A DNA stretch of 64,000 nt from SLHU01 sp009929975 (lineage in GTDB: Bacteria > Bacillota > Clostridia > Saccharofermentanales > UBA5734). The stretch spans positions 124,001-188,000 of the forward strand of contig JAXGZQ010000001.1 of the NCBI GenBank assembly GCA_040776905.1, in the 5' to 3' direction. Positions 1 to 8,625 of the stretch are shown one piece after another. The stretch's first letter is position 1, and each line of letters opens with the position of its first letter. The translations under genes and the position numbers were made by a program. The notes below the pieces were generated by a model, which ran no database searches, was not told the origin of the DNA, and saw nothing but the letters and a program-made list of their open reading frames with translations.

Positions 1-1
1 G

Positions 2-217
2 GAAGGCGGCTTCTATCTCTTCCCCCGCTCACCGCGTGAAGACGATGTCGCCTTTGCCGAAGTCTGCGCGGCCGAACATGTGCTGGTCGTTCCCGGGACC
101 GGTTTTGGCTTTTCCGGTTATTTCCGCCTCTGCTTCGCCGTACCAGACGCGGTGATCGAAGCGTCTGAACCGGCCTTCCGCCGGATCGCGGAAAACGAAG
201 GCCTGCAGCCGGGCTGA
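2..217 (+). CDS. PLP-dependent aminotransferase (class I), C-terminal fragment
   Basis: Only the last 71 codons are inside the window; the gene enters from the left edge and stops with TGA at 215-217. The translated fragment has the order seen at the C-terminus of class I/II aminotransferases of the aspartate aminotransferase fold: an EGGFYLFP strand, then VLVVPGTGFG, then GYFRLCFA, whose Arg usually binds the substrate carboxylate. The substrate cannot be told from this part. It converges on thiN with only 14 nt between the stop codons and no visible terminator hairpin. Confidence 0.85.
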   Translation, partial: EGGFYLFPRSPREDDVAFAEVCAAEHVLVVPGTGFGFSGYFRLCFAVPDAVIEASEPAFRRIAENEGLQPG

Positions 218-231
218 TCGTTCCCGGTGAA

Positions 232-939
232 TTAGTCCGCCGGTGTGACAACCACCAGGGCGGTCCCCCGTACCAGTGAAATCTCAGCCGGAACGCCTGC
301 CGTTCCGGCTTTTTTCAGCCGGTCAGGATCAATCTGATTGCTGACACCGCGGGTGGTGCCCCGCTGCAGCGACGCGTCGTGCAGCGGATAGTACAGACCC
401 CAATAGCTCAGGCCGTTGATGGTCCGCGTGACAGGAATAACCGATACCGCCGGAGCGGCCGAATGATCAGCGGCCGGTCGAATGTCCAGTTGGAGACATT
501 GGCCGCCGGTCAGCGTATACAGATCACTGCGGCCGTCCGTCAGGCGCAGCCGCCAGCCGGATTCCGCCAGCCGCGCCGCCATCAGCTGATTGGCCAGGAC
601 ATGGTCAGGCCGGCTGCCCAGTGCTCCGAGCAGGATGATCTCATGTGATTCAGGCGGGCCGGTCAGCTGGTCCAGCAGACGCTGCAGGACCAGTTCAGAA
701 TCCGTTTCATCTTTTTCAACCGGAAAGCGGGTCAGAGGAACCCGGTTCTGCTCCAGCCAGGCCAGATCGTCCGGATCGATTGAATCCAGATCGCCGGTCA
801 GCGAATGAGGCAGGATCCCGAGTCGGCGCAGATGACGGGCTCCGCCGTCCGCGCAGTCGATGCGGTCGGATGAGCGAAGCAGCCGGGCGGCCGCCTGATC
901 ATCCCGGACGCGCCCGGAAAGAACTATCGCGCAGCGCAT
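232..939 (-). CDS. thiN: Thiamine pyrophosphokinase
   Basis: Transfers pyrophosphate from ATP to thiamine to give thiamine diphosphate in the cytosol. The 235-aa protein carries the family signatures near the N-terminus: CADGG at residues 29-33, GDLDS at 49-53 and EKDETD at 75-80, which form the ATP/Mg site. The ATG at 939 lies inside the end of rpe (16-nt overlap) behind a GGAG, so translation is probably coupled. It is the last gene of the long minus-strand series. In Bacillus the same position follows rpe and precedes spoVM; no spoVM is seen here. Confidence 0.93.
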   Translation of the reverse strand: MRCAIVLSGRVRDDQAAARLLRSSDRIDCADGGARHLRRLGILPHSLTGDLDSIDPDDLAWLEQNRVPLTRFPVEKDETDSELVLQRLLDQLTGPPESHEIILLGALGSRPDHVLANQLMAARLAESGWRLRLTDGRSDLYTLTGGQCLQLDIRPAADHSAAPAVSVIPVTRTINGLSYWGLYYPLHDASLQRGTTRGVSNQIDPDRLKKAGTAGVPAEISLVRGTALVVVTPAD

Positions 940-1607
940 TGCCGCAGCTCCGCCAGGGCCTTCGCCGGGTCCGGCCGGCCGAACACGGCACTGCCGGCGA
1001 CAATGGTATCAGCACCGGCCTCAACCAGACCGGCCAGATTGCTCTGGTCAATCCCGCCGTCAATCTGCAAATGAATGGCCCGGCCTGACTGGTCGATCAT
1101 CTGGCGCAGGCGGTGGATTTTCGCCACCATTTCCGGGATGAAGCGCTGGCCGCCGAATCCCGGGTTGACCGTCATCAGAAGCACCAGATCGACATGGGGC
1201 AGCGCTTCCTCCAGTTGGGACAGCGGGGTGCCCGGGTTGATGGCGACGCCGGGAGTGCAGCCCGCCTCTCGAATCGCCTGCAGGGCCCGCAGCAGATGCG
1301 GACAGGTTTCAACATGGACGACGAGGCTGTCGGCACCGCTCTCGGCAAAGGGGGCCAGCCAGTTCATCGGCTGGTCCGTCATCAGATGGACATCAAGCGG
1401 CAGCGAAGTGCGCCGGCGCAGATCGCGGACGACGGCCGGTCCCATGGAAAGATTCGGCACGAAATGGCCGTCCATCACATCGATATGAATCATATCCGCC
1501 TGATTCTCAACCGCTGCGACCGCTTCGCCCAGCGCCATGAAATCAGCCGCCAGGATGGACGGGCAAAAAAGGATTTTCGGATGATTCTGATCACGTAAAG
1601 GCAGCAT
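924..1607 (-). CDS. rpe: Ribulose-phosphate 3-epimerase
   Basis: Interconverts ribulose 5-phosphate and xylulose 5-phosphate in the pentose phosphate pathway. The 227-aa TIM barrel shows the metal/catalytic segments HIDVMDGHFVPN (residues 41-52) and DVHLM (72-76), a VNPGFGGQ phosphate-loop segment and an IDGGI strand toward the C-terminus. The open frame extends upstream to 1865 but that part does not look like this family; the ATG at 1607 is chosen because GAGGAG sits just upstream and the protein then has the usual length. It lies between rsgA and thiN, the usual Firmicutes order. Confidence 0.95.
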   Translation of the reverse strand: MLPLRDQNHPKILFCPSILAADFMALGEAVAAVENQADMIHIDVMDGHFVPNLSMGPAVVRDLRRRTSLPLDVHLMTDQPMNWLAPFAESGADSLVVHVETCPHLLRALQAIREAGCTPGVAINPGTPLSQLEEALPHVDLVLLMTVNPGFGGQRFIPEMVAKIHRLRQMIDQSGRAIHLQIDGGIDQSNLAGLVEAGADTIVAGSAVFGRPDPAKALAELRQCAAR

Positions 1608-1641
1608 GTCGTGTCTCCTCGCGGCCCGGTGGCCGCCTGGT

Positions 1642-2538
1642 TCAATGGCGGATCTGCGGTTTGCCGGCGGCATAGGGATCGATACTGTCCAGTTGCCGAC
1701 GAAAATAACGGTACCGTTCCAGACGGTCCGGATGAATCGAACTGTCACGCACCGCACAGCCCATCTCACCGAGATGGCGGCAGCCGGTGAAGCGGCAGTG
1801 TTCCTCAATGGCTTCAATTTCCGGGTAGCCATGCACGAGATCCGTGCCGTTGATCGCGAAATCACTCAGCTCAAGCATGCTGAAACCGGGCGTATCCGCG
1901 ATATATCCGTCATCATGCGGAAAGAGCTCAACATGGCGGGTCGTGTGGCGGCCGCGGCCGGCTTTCTCACTCAGCCCGCCGGTGATCATCATCTCACGAT
2001 CGAAGAGACGGTTGAGCAGCGTCGATTTGCCGACGCCGGACTGTCCGGCAAACGAGATGATCCGTCCGCGCATCCACCGGCGCAGGATATCCAGGCTGTC
2101 GTCTTCTTCCGGATGGGTCAAAACGACACGGCAGCCGGCCGGTTCGTAGATCGAGCGGATCGGGGGAACCTCTGCCGCCAGGTCCACCTTGGTCAGGCAG
2201 ATCAGAGGCTCAATCTGATGGTGCCGGCAGATAGTGAGCAGTTTATCGGCCAGATAGTAATCCGGCGCCGGCTGGTCGGCCGACAAGGTGATGACCATGC
2301 CGTCGAGATTGGCGACCGGCGGCCGGATCAGATGATTGCGCCTGGGAAAGATTCGATCGATGACCCAGGGGACATCCGGATCGCCGGTCGAGCTGTAGAT
2401 GACCTCATCACCGGGCAGCGGTGAATGGTTGCGGCGGCGGAGGATGCCGCGGGCTGTCGCGACCCCGATCAGGGCGGCTCCATCGGCGATCCAGAATTGG
2501 CCGCCGACGCCTTTGAGGATTCTGGCTTTCAGTTCCAA
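1642..2538 (-). CDS. rsgA: Ribosome small-subunit-dependent GTPase A
   Basis: Late 30S assembly GTPase with circularly permuted G motifs: TKVD (G4, residues 116-119) comes before GQSGVGKS (G1, 165-172) and DTPG (G3, 215-218). A zinc knuckle follows with C248, C253, H255 and C261. An N-terminal OB-like region precedes the GTPase domain. I choose a TTG start at 2538 because GGGAGG lies 9 nt upstream and gives a 298-aa protein of normal length, beginning 22 nt after the prkC stop. A GTG at 2571 is an alternative. The longer open frame to 2739 is an Arg-rich shadow of the prkC Thr-rich tail. Confidence 0.93.
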   Translation of the reverse strand: MELKARILKGVGGQFWIADGAALIGVATARGILRRRNHSPLPGDEVIYSSTGDPDVPWVIDRIFPRRNHLIRPPVANLDGMVITLSADQPAPDYYLADKLLTICRHHQIEPLICLTKVDLAAEVPPIRSIYEPAGCRVVLTHPEEDDSLDILRRWMRGRIISFAGQSGVGKSTLLNRLFDREMMITGGLSEKAGRGRHTTRHVELFPHDDGYIADTPGFSMLELSDFAINGTDLVHGYPEIEAIEEHCRFTGCRHLGEMGCAVRDSSIHPDRLERYRYFRRQLDSIDPYAAGKPQIRH

Positions 2539-2560
2539 ATCAGCCGTTCCTCCCTGCTCA

Positions 2561-4723
2561 TCAGCCCCCACCTTGACCTTGACCGGGATTATCTTCCGGT
2601 GCTTCCGTTGTCGTTGTGGTCGTCGTGGTCGCCTTTGTCGTCGTGGTGGTCGGCGGTGCTGTCGTCGTTGTCGGCGTCGGCGTCGGCTCAGGCGTCGGTG
2701 TCGGATTGATAAACTGCTGGTAATCACGCTGCGTGCCATAGGTCAGGCTGACCATCATCGGCGGCAGCACCTCGGTACCGGGAACGATACTCTGTTCAAG
2801 AATTACTCGTTGATTCTCCTCAAGGTCGATGATCTCACCTGTTGAAGGATCGGTCGCCATGCTGACGACCGGTCCCAGCGTCAGATTAAGCTCGGTCAGC
2901 AAATTGATCGCTTCGCTGTATTTCATACCCGCCAGATCCGGCATGATGATGATCGGATTGGGAGTCGGTGTCGGATTGAAGAACTGGACATAATCGAGCT
3001 GGGTCCCGTAGGTCAGGCCGATCACCCGCTGGGCATTGATCTCTGTTCCGGGGGCGATGCTTTGCTCAATGACGACCCGCTGGGCTTCCGGCACATCAAC
3101 CGGAGCGCCGGTTTCCGGATCAACCGTCAGCGAGGTGAGCGGACCGAGCACCAGGTTCAGCCGGATCAGTTCAGCTTTGGCTTCTGAAAATGATTTGCCG
3201 ACCAGATTCGGCATGCTCACATTCGGCAGCCCATCACTGACCACCAGAACGATTTCCGAACCGGTCGCCACACGCTGGCCGGCTGCCGGGATCGTCTTGA
3301 TCACGCGGTCTTTTTCATAATCCGAATATTCATATTTGATGCTGACATCAAAATTCAGGCTCAGCTCCGCTTTGGCGCGCGCCAGCGTCTCACCGGAATA
3401 ATCCGGTACTGTGATCATGTTGCGGCCGCCGCTGACATACAGATAGAGAATGGAACCGCCGGGACGGATGGTCATGCCGGGACTCGGATTCTGGTCGATC
3501 ACGATATCCTCATCAACGGAGTCATCCTGCCGGTAGATGATGGAATAATCAACCCCTGTTCCCGCCAGTTCTTTCTCAACATCCGTAATATCCATCCCGA
3601 TATAGGTGCCGATCTCAAAGGTCGTATCCGTCGGGGTCTGCAGACCGCCGCTGATCTTCTCCCAGGCCCAGGATCCGATGACAAACAGGAAAAACAGCGA
3701 TAGCAAAATGATCCCGACGACAATCGCGATATCACGCTGACGTGAACGGCGCCGGGTAACGATGGTCTTCTCAATCTCCCTCAGTTTGGCGAAATTGGAT
3801 TCCGGCCGCTGAAGGCTGATCGCCGAGGTACTGGTATCGCGGTCCAGCTGACTGCCGAGTACGCCGTACACCCCATTGGGGTCGGCCATGAAGGCATCGA
3901 GCTCGTCAACCAGCTCACGCGCGTTCTGGTACCGGTTCTCCGGTGATTTCTGAATGCACTTCGTAATGATATTGTCGAGACTTCTCGGAATATCCGGATT
4001 CAGTGAAGAGGCCGGCGGCGGCATTTCCTGCAGATGCTTGATCGCGACCGCGACAGAGGTATCGCCATCAAACGGCAGCCGGGCCGTCAGCACTTCATGC
4101 AGCATAATGCCGAACGAGTACAGGTCGGACTTCTCGCTGATCAGGCCGCCGCGGGCCTGTTCCGGAGAAAAATAATGGACAGAGCCGAAAGTAACGCCGC
4201 TGGTCAGTGTGATGGTGTTGGAATCAACCGCGCGGGCAATGCCGAAATCAGTGACCTTGGCGATCCCGTCGGAGGTGATCAGGATATTATGCGGTTTGAT
4301 GTCACGGTGGATGACGCCGCCGCGATGGGCATGTTCCAGTGCCAGCGCGATCTGGATCATCAGCGGCAGCGCTTCCTGCCAGGACAGCGCGCCTTTCTCA
4401 TGCACCATCTCACTCAGGGTACAGCCTTCAACATATTCCTGGACGATATAGCGTAAATCCTCATCCTGGCCGTAACCGAGAACTTTGACAATATTGGGGT
4501 GGTCGAGCCGTGACGCGGCGCGGGCCTCCGTATCGAAACGCTTGATGAACTCAGGGTCATGTGAGATATCATCGTTCATGACCTTCAGCGCGATCTGACT
4601 TTGCGTCAGCTGATCATCAGCCAGATAAACATGTGCCATACCGCCCTGTCCCAGAGGGCGTACAACACTGTATCTCCCGCCGACGATCATGCCGGCCGGA
4701 AGCTGATGCTTATGTGATTGCAT
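2561..4723 (-). CDS. prkC: Ser/Thr protein kinase with four PASTA repeats
   Basis: Membrane Hanks-type kinase that senses wall fragments and controls growth and division. Kinase domain at about 15-280: glycine loop GQGGMA (25-30), K47 in ALKVM, HRD at 139-141 and DFG at 159-161. A basic juxtamembrane stretch precedes one membrane span (about 331-352). Four extracellular PASTA repeats follow at about 368-432, 435-498, 501-573 and 591-663; repeats 3 and 4 are near duplicates joined by a TPTP linker. The tail (about 673-720) is Thr/Pro-rich then Gly-rich. GGAGG lies upstream of ATG 4723. The partner phosphatase prpC ends 24 nt upstream. Confidence 0.96.
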   Translation of the reverse strand: MQSHKHQLPAGMIVGGRYSVVRPLGQGGMAHVYLADDQLTQSQIALKVMNDDISHDPEFIKRFDTEARAASRLDHPNIVKVLGYGQDEDLRYIVQEYVEGCTLSEMVHEKGALSWQEALPLMIQIALALEHAHRGGVIHRDIKPHNILITSDGIAKVTDFGIARAVDSNTITLTSGVTFGSVHYFSPEQARGGLISEKSDLYSFGIMLHEVLTARLPFDGDTSVAVAIKHLQEMPPPASSLNPDIPRSLDNIITKCIQKSPENRYQNARELVDELDAFMADPNGVYGVLGSQLDRDTSTSAISLQRPESNFAKLREIEKTIVTRRRSRQRDIAIVVGIILLSLFFLFVIGSWAWEKISGGLQTPTDTTFEIGTYIGMDITDVEKELAGTGVDYSIIYRQDDSVDEDIVIDQNPSPGMTIRPGGSILYLYVSGGRNMITVPDYSGETLARAKAELSLNFDVSIKYEYSDYEKDRVIKTIPAAGQRVATGSEIVLVVSDGLPNVSMPNLVGKSFSEAKAELIRLNLVLGPLTSLTVDPETGAPVDVPEAQRVVIEQSIAPGTEINAQRVIGLTYGTQLDYVQFFNPTPTPNPIIIMPDLAGMKYSEAINLLTELNLTLGPVVSMATDPSTGEIIDLEENQRVILEQSIVPGTEVLPPMMVSLTYGTQRDYQQFINPTPTPEPTPTPTTTTAPPTTTTTKATTTTTTTTEAPEDNPGQGQGGG

Positions 4724-4747
4724 GTCTTATCCTCCACATCCGGCCGC

Positions 4748-5488
4748 TCAGTAAGCGGCCAGGACTGTAATATTATCTTCACCGCCGGCTTCGAGTGCCA
4801 GGCGAATCAGCTGCTCTACCAGACCTGCGGGATCTTTGCCATGACGCATGACCGATTCAATCTGACGTTCCGCGACATAGCCGTGCAGTCCATCCGTGCA
4901 GAGAAGATAGCGGTCATGCTTCTCACGAGGCAGAATCAGATGATCCGGTACGACATGCTCCGGTGTGCCCAAAGCACGGGTCAGGACATGGCGGTGCGGA
5001 TGGCCGGTACTCTCTTCCGGTGATATCGTGCCGGCGGCGACCATTTCCTGCACCAGGGTGTGGTCATCGGTCATCTGGACCAGGACACCGTCCCGCAGCA
5101 GATAGGCACGGCTGTCACCGACATGCGTTATCACCACGGCATCGGTCAGGACCAGCGCGATCGTCAGGGTCGTCCCCATACCGCGTTTATCTTCGTCCTG
5201 GCAGGCATCAAGACAGACACGGACATTGGCTTTCTCAACCAGATCACTGATCAGACGGCACCAATCTTCAGCGCTGCGTGTTTCCTGCCGCAGCCCGACA
5301 ATCTGGTCACGGACAAAATTCACCGCGATCTGGCTGGCCACTTCGCCGCTGCGATGGCCGCCCATTCCGTCCGCGATGATCAGAACAAAGGGAAACCGGC
5401 CATCATTGATGATCGCATAACTGTCCTCATTCTTCTCGCGGACATGTCCGATATGACTCTCCGCGGCGCAGATCAGGTGTTCGCGCAT
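4748..5488 (-). CDS. prpC: PP2C-family protein phosphatase (PrpC/Stp)
   Basis: Metal-dependent Ser/Thr phosphatase that reverses PrkC phosphorylation. The 246-aa protein has the PP2C motifs in order: the N-terminal RxxNED segment (17-22), DGMGGH (40-45), GDSRAYLLR in the middle and a C-terminal GGEDNITV segment that supplies an Asp metal ligand. No membrane segment is seen, so it acts in the cytosol. AAGGAG precedes ATG 5488, which lies within the last codons of rlmN (16-nt overlap). prkC follows directly, the standard Firmicutes pair. Confidence 0.95.
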   Translation of the reverse strand: MREHLICAAESHIGHVREKNEDSYAIINDGRFPFVLIIADGMGGHRSGEVASQIAVNFVRDQIVGLRQETRSAEDWCRLISDLVEKANVRVCLDACQDEDKRGMGTTLTIALVLTDAVVITHVGDSRAYLLRDGVLVQMTDDHTLVQEMVAAGTISPEESTGHPHRHVLTRALGTPEHVVPDHLILPREKHDRYLLCTDGLHGYVAERQIESVMRHGKDPAGLVEQLIRLALEAGGEDNITVLAAY

Positions 5489-6510
5489 GTTTCTTTCGTT
5501 CTCCTTAACTGACCGCAGGCGGCCATGATGTCAGTTCCCAGTTCCCTGCGGATGGTGGCGTTGATGCCCTGGTTCAGCAGCTGCTGCTGAAAGCGCCGGA
5601 CAACGGCCTGGCTGCTGCGCTGGTATCGCCCGCCGGCGAACTCATTACCCGGGATCAGATTGACATGACACAGCATGCCCCTGAGCCGGGATGCCAGCTC
5701 ATCAGCATGTTCCTCCCGGTCGTTGATTCCAGCGAACAGGGCATACTCAAATGAGATACGGCGGCTCGTCCGGTTGACATGACGGCGACAGGCCGCCAGT
5801 AGTTCATCCATCGGGTAGCGCCGGGCGATCGGCATCAGCTGTCGGCGGATCTGATCATTCGGCGCATGCAGTGAGATCGATAATGTCACAGGCAGACCTG
5901 TATCTGTGAATTTTAGCATTTCAGGCACCAGTCCGCAAGTTGATACCGAAATATGGCGCAGGCTGATCGCAGGGCCGTCCGGGGCATGGACACGCTCAAG
6001 AAACAGCATCAGCTGATCATAATTCGCGAAGGGTTCGCCGATGCCCATGATCGTGACATGGCTGACCCGCTGGCTGGTATCCCGGGCGATCGCCATGACC
6101 TGGGCCAGCATCTCCCCGGCCGTCAGATCCCGGCCGAATCCGGCACCGGTCGACGCGCAGAATGTACAGCCCATCTGGCAGCCCGACTGCGATGAGATGC
6201 ACACCGACTGGCCATGGCGGTAGAGCATGCGGACACTTTCAATCCGGTTGCCGTCCGCGAGCAGGAAGCTGTATTTGATCGTACCGTCCTGGGCGGAGAC
6301 CTGGCGGTCTTCCATGCGCAGACCTTCAGTCTCAAAATCGAGCGCCAGCTGCTGGCGGATCGCGTTCGGCAGATTTGTCATCGCTTCCGGCAGCCAGATG
6401 CCGCGGGCGGTCCATTCAGCGATCTGCGCGGCCCGGTAGGCCGGCCATCGATTGGCTTTGACCCAGGTCTGCCAGTCAGGTAGTGTCATATCAATGATCA
6501 GTGGTTTCAT
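5473..6510 (-). CDS. rlmN: 23S rRNA A2503 / tRNA A37 C2-methyltransferase (radical SAM)
   Basis: Radical SAM enzyme that methylates C2 of A2503 in 23S rRNA and A37 in some tRNAs. The 345-aa protein has the CX3CX2C iron-sulfur motif at C111, C115 and C118, a MGIGEPFANYD segment typical of the family, and the second methyl-carrying Cys in the C-terminal MAACGQL (about C332). GGAGG stands 6 nt before ATG 6510. The start overlaps the end of rsmB by 20 nt. Confidence 0.96.
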   Translation of the reverse strand: MKPLIIDMTLPDWQTWVKANRWPAYRAAQIAEWTARGIWLPEAMTNLPNAIRQQLALDFETEGLRMEDRQVSAQDGTIKYSFLLADGNRIESVRMLYRHGQSVCISSQSGCQMGCTFCASTGAGFGRDLTAGEMLAQVMAIARDTSQRVSHVTIMGIGEPFANYDQLMLFLERVHAPDGPAISLRHISVSTCGLVPEMLKFTDTGLPVTLSISLHAPNDQIRRQLMPIARRYPMDELLAACRRHVNRTSRRISFEYALFAGINDREEHADELASRLRGMLCHVNLIPGNEFAGGRYQRSSQAVVRRFQQQLLNQGINATIRRELGTDIMAACGQLRRTKETCANT

Positions 6511-7900
6511 GGTTTGCCTCCTGAGACACGCGCTGCAGGCGTGCGATGAAAAACCCGTCCGCGGGATGACGGTCCGGCAGGATCTGCAGCCAGCCTTCAG
6601 CTGCCTGCTTCACCAGGTCGGGATAGGCGTGTATCATATCACAAACCGGATCCGGCAGGGCTGTCAGCTTGAATTGTCCGTCATGCCGGACCAGAAAGCG
6701 TCTGACCACTTCAATGTTCTCCAAAGGGTTGATGGTACAGGTGCTGTAGATCAGCCAGCCGCCCGGCCGCACCAGCGTCGCGGCATAATCGAGCATCTCG
6801 CGCTGCATCGGGTACAGCTGCTGCATCCGCTCATAGGTCATGGTCAGACGCAGCTCGGGCCGCCGGGCCAGCAGGCCGAGACCGCTGCAGGGAGCGTCCA
6901 GCAAAACCCGGTCGGCCGTGGCGGCCAGTGCTGGATCCATACCGTTTCCGGTCGCGTCGCCCTGACGGATATCGACTGATTCATGACCCAGCCGCTGTAG
7001 GTGTTCGCGCAGCAGTTCCAGCCGGTGCGGCTGCAGATCAAAGGCAGCCACATCGGCCCGGCCGCCGCTTAACTCGCATAAATGGCTGGTCTTGCCGCCG
7101 GGAGCCGCGCACAGATCAATCAGTCGTTCGCCCGGCCGCGGCGACACCACATGGCCGACCAGCATCGCCGCTTCGTCCTGAACGGTGAGCAGACCGTCCT
7201 GCCATTGCGGCAGTGAACGGATCGAATGGCCGGCCAGTTCCAGATGCAGCGCTTCCGGGCACCATATGCCCGGATGGCAGGTCATGCCCTGCGCCGCCAG
7301 GTCGGCGGCCAGTGTCCGGGGGTCGGCACGGCGGGTATTCACCCGCACGGCAAGCGACGGCTGTTCGCGCAGAAACGAGGCGGCCAGCGCTTCGTGGCTG
7401 TCCGGGTACCATTTTTTCAAACTGCCGTATAGTTCGGCCGACAGGCTGTATCGGACATGGGGACGATTCAGCGGCAGTTCGGGCCGCTCGCGGCTGAGAC
7501 GGCGCAGGACCGCGTTGACAAAGCCGGCCGCTCCGCCATGTGACAGATGGCGTACGAGCCGGACACTCTCGTTGACAGCCGCGGCATCTGGAATGGTCTC
7601 AGAGCAGATGATCTGCCAGGCACCCATCAGCAGGATCGTCCGGATGATGGGATCAATCTGTGCCAGAGGGCGGCTGGAGACCTGGCCGAGCAGCCAGCGG
7701 AGACTTTCCGTCCGGCTGATCGTGCCGTAAATGATCGCCGAAGCAAAAGCCCGGTCCCTGGCGTCCAGCTGATCATCCTGCAGCAGATGGATACTGCTCA
7801 GATTCGCGTAGGCCTGCCGTTCATACACAGCCTCAAGAACACGAAACGCTGCCAGGCGGGCTGGATCCACCGGATGTCCGGGTTTTGGCGATCGGGCCAT
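6491..7900 (-). CDS. rsmB: 16S rRNA m5C967 methyltransferase
   Basis: Makes m5C967 in 16S rRNA using SAM. The 469-aa protein has an N-terminal NusB-like RNA-binding domain (about 1-140) and a Rossmann methyltransferase domain. The SAM-binding segment LCAAPGGKTSHLCEL, the DAPCSGLG motif and the catalytic STCTINPLEN motif are all visible, giving the two Cys residues of RNA m5C methyltransferases. ATG at 7900 shares its A with the stop codon of the upstream metallopeptidase gene (TGATG), so translation is likely coupled. Confidence 0.95.
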   Translation of the reverse strand: MARSPKPGHPVDPARLAAFRVLEAVYERQAYANLSSIHLLQDDQLDARDRAFASAIIYGTISRTESLRWLLGQVSSRPLAQIDPIIRTILLMGAWQIICSETIPDAAAVNESVRLVRHLSHGGAAGFVNAVLRRLSRERPELPLNRPHVRYSLSAELYGSLKKWYPDSHEALAASFLREQPSLAVRVNTRRADPRTLAADLAAQGMTCHPGIWCPEALHLELAGHSIRSLPQWQDGLLTVQDEAAMLVGHVVSPRPGERLIDLCAAPGGKTSHLCELSGGRADVAAFDLQPHRLELLREHLQRLGHESVDIRQGDATGNGMDPALAATADRVLLDAPCSGLGLLARRPELRLTMTYERMQQLYPMQREMLDYAATLVRPGGWLIYSTCTINPLENIEVVRRFLVRHDGQFKLTALPDPVCDMIHAYPDLVKQAAEGWLQILPDRHPADGFFIARLQRVSQEANHETTDH

Positions 7901-8625
7901 CAGCGGCGGCTGCCGCGGCCGCGCGACAACAGGACAAGCCGCAGCAGGTTGGCGATCGCTGCCAGCGCTGACGCGACATAGGTCAGGGCCGCGGCGCGGA
8001 GAACTTTGCGCGCGCCATCCAGTTCGTCCCGGGTCAGGATATCCTGTTCTTCGAGAACCCGGATCGCCCGGGCGCTGGCATTGAACTCAACCGGCAGTGT
8101 CACCAGATAGAACAGGACCGCGCCGAAGAACAGGTAGATGCCAATCGTGATGAGCGGCTGGAGTGTCATGATAATGCCGAAAATCGCCAGAAGCGGGCCC
8201 ATTGAGGAACCGATCCGGGCGACCGGTACCAGCGCGCCGCGGATCTTGTTCGGCAGATAGCCTTCTTCATGCTGGGCGGCATGTCCCGCTTCATGCGCCG
8301 CGACACCGATCGCCGCGATCGACGGGCTGGCATACGTCGCGTCGGACAGGCGCAGGACATGGCTGCGCGGATCATAATGATCGGTCAGCTGGCCGGAAAC
8401 CCGTTCAATGCGGACATGGTCGAGATGCAGCCGTTCGATGATCCGTTCCGCCGCCGTACGGCCTGTCATCCCGGACACGGCCGCCTGCTGGCTGTAGGTA
8501 TGAAAGGTCCGCTTGACCTTCGCCTGGGCCCACAAGCTGATCAGCAGCGTCGGGATCACCAGGATCAGATAATAGATGTCAAAGCCGTAAAGCAGGCCAT
8601 AGCCTCCGTATAAACTTGTGATCAA
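7900..8625 (-). CDS. Membrane zinc metallopeptidase, YugP type
   Basis: A 241-aa integral membrane protein with a zinc-protease HEAGH motif at residues 111-115 followed by a long hydrophobic stretch, and further hydrophobic segments at the N-terminus (about 12-32) and in the C-terminal third. This is the architecture of the YugP family (putative neutral zinc metallopeptidase); its physiological substrate is not known to me. Translation starts at TTG 8625, supported by GGAGG 9 nt upstream, and the TTGA overlaps the fmt stop. Clostridial genomes often place this family beside fmt and rsmB, as here. Confidence 0.9.
   Translation of the reverse strand: MITSLYGGYGLLYGFDIYYLILVIPTLLISLWAQAKVKRTFHTYSQQAAVSGMTGRTAAERIIERLHLDHVRIERVSGQLTDHYDPRSHVLRLSDATYASPSIAAIGVAAHEAGHAAQHEEGYLPNKIRGALVPVARIGSSMGPLLAIFGIIMTLQPLITIGIYLFFGAVLFYLVTLPVEFNASARAIRVLEEQDILTRDELDGARKVLRAAALTYVASALAAIANLLRLVLLSRGRGSRR

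Noticed and set aside
1608..1865. N-terminal extension of rpe
   Set aside because: It overlaps rsgA coding sequence in another frame and has no relation to the epimerase family; the ATG at 1607 has a strong ribosome site.
2610..2700. Triplet repeats as a CRISPR or tandem-repeat locus
   Set aside because: The repeats are in-frame ACx codons of a Thr/Pro tail, with no spacer structure.
2539..2739. Arg-rich N-terminal extension of rsgA
   Set aside because: It is the Thr-rich prkC tail read in another frame; RsgA proteins begin near LELKARILKG and a good TTG start is there.
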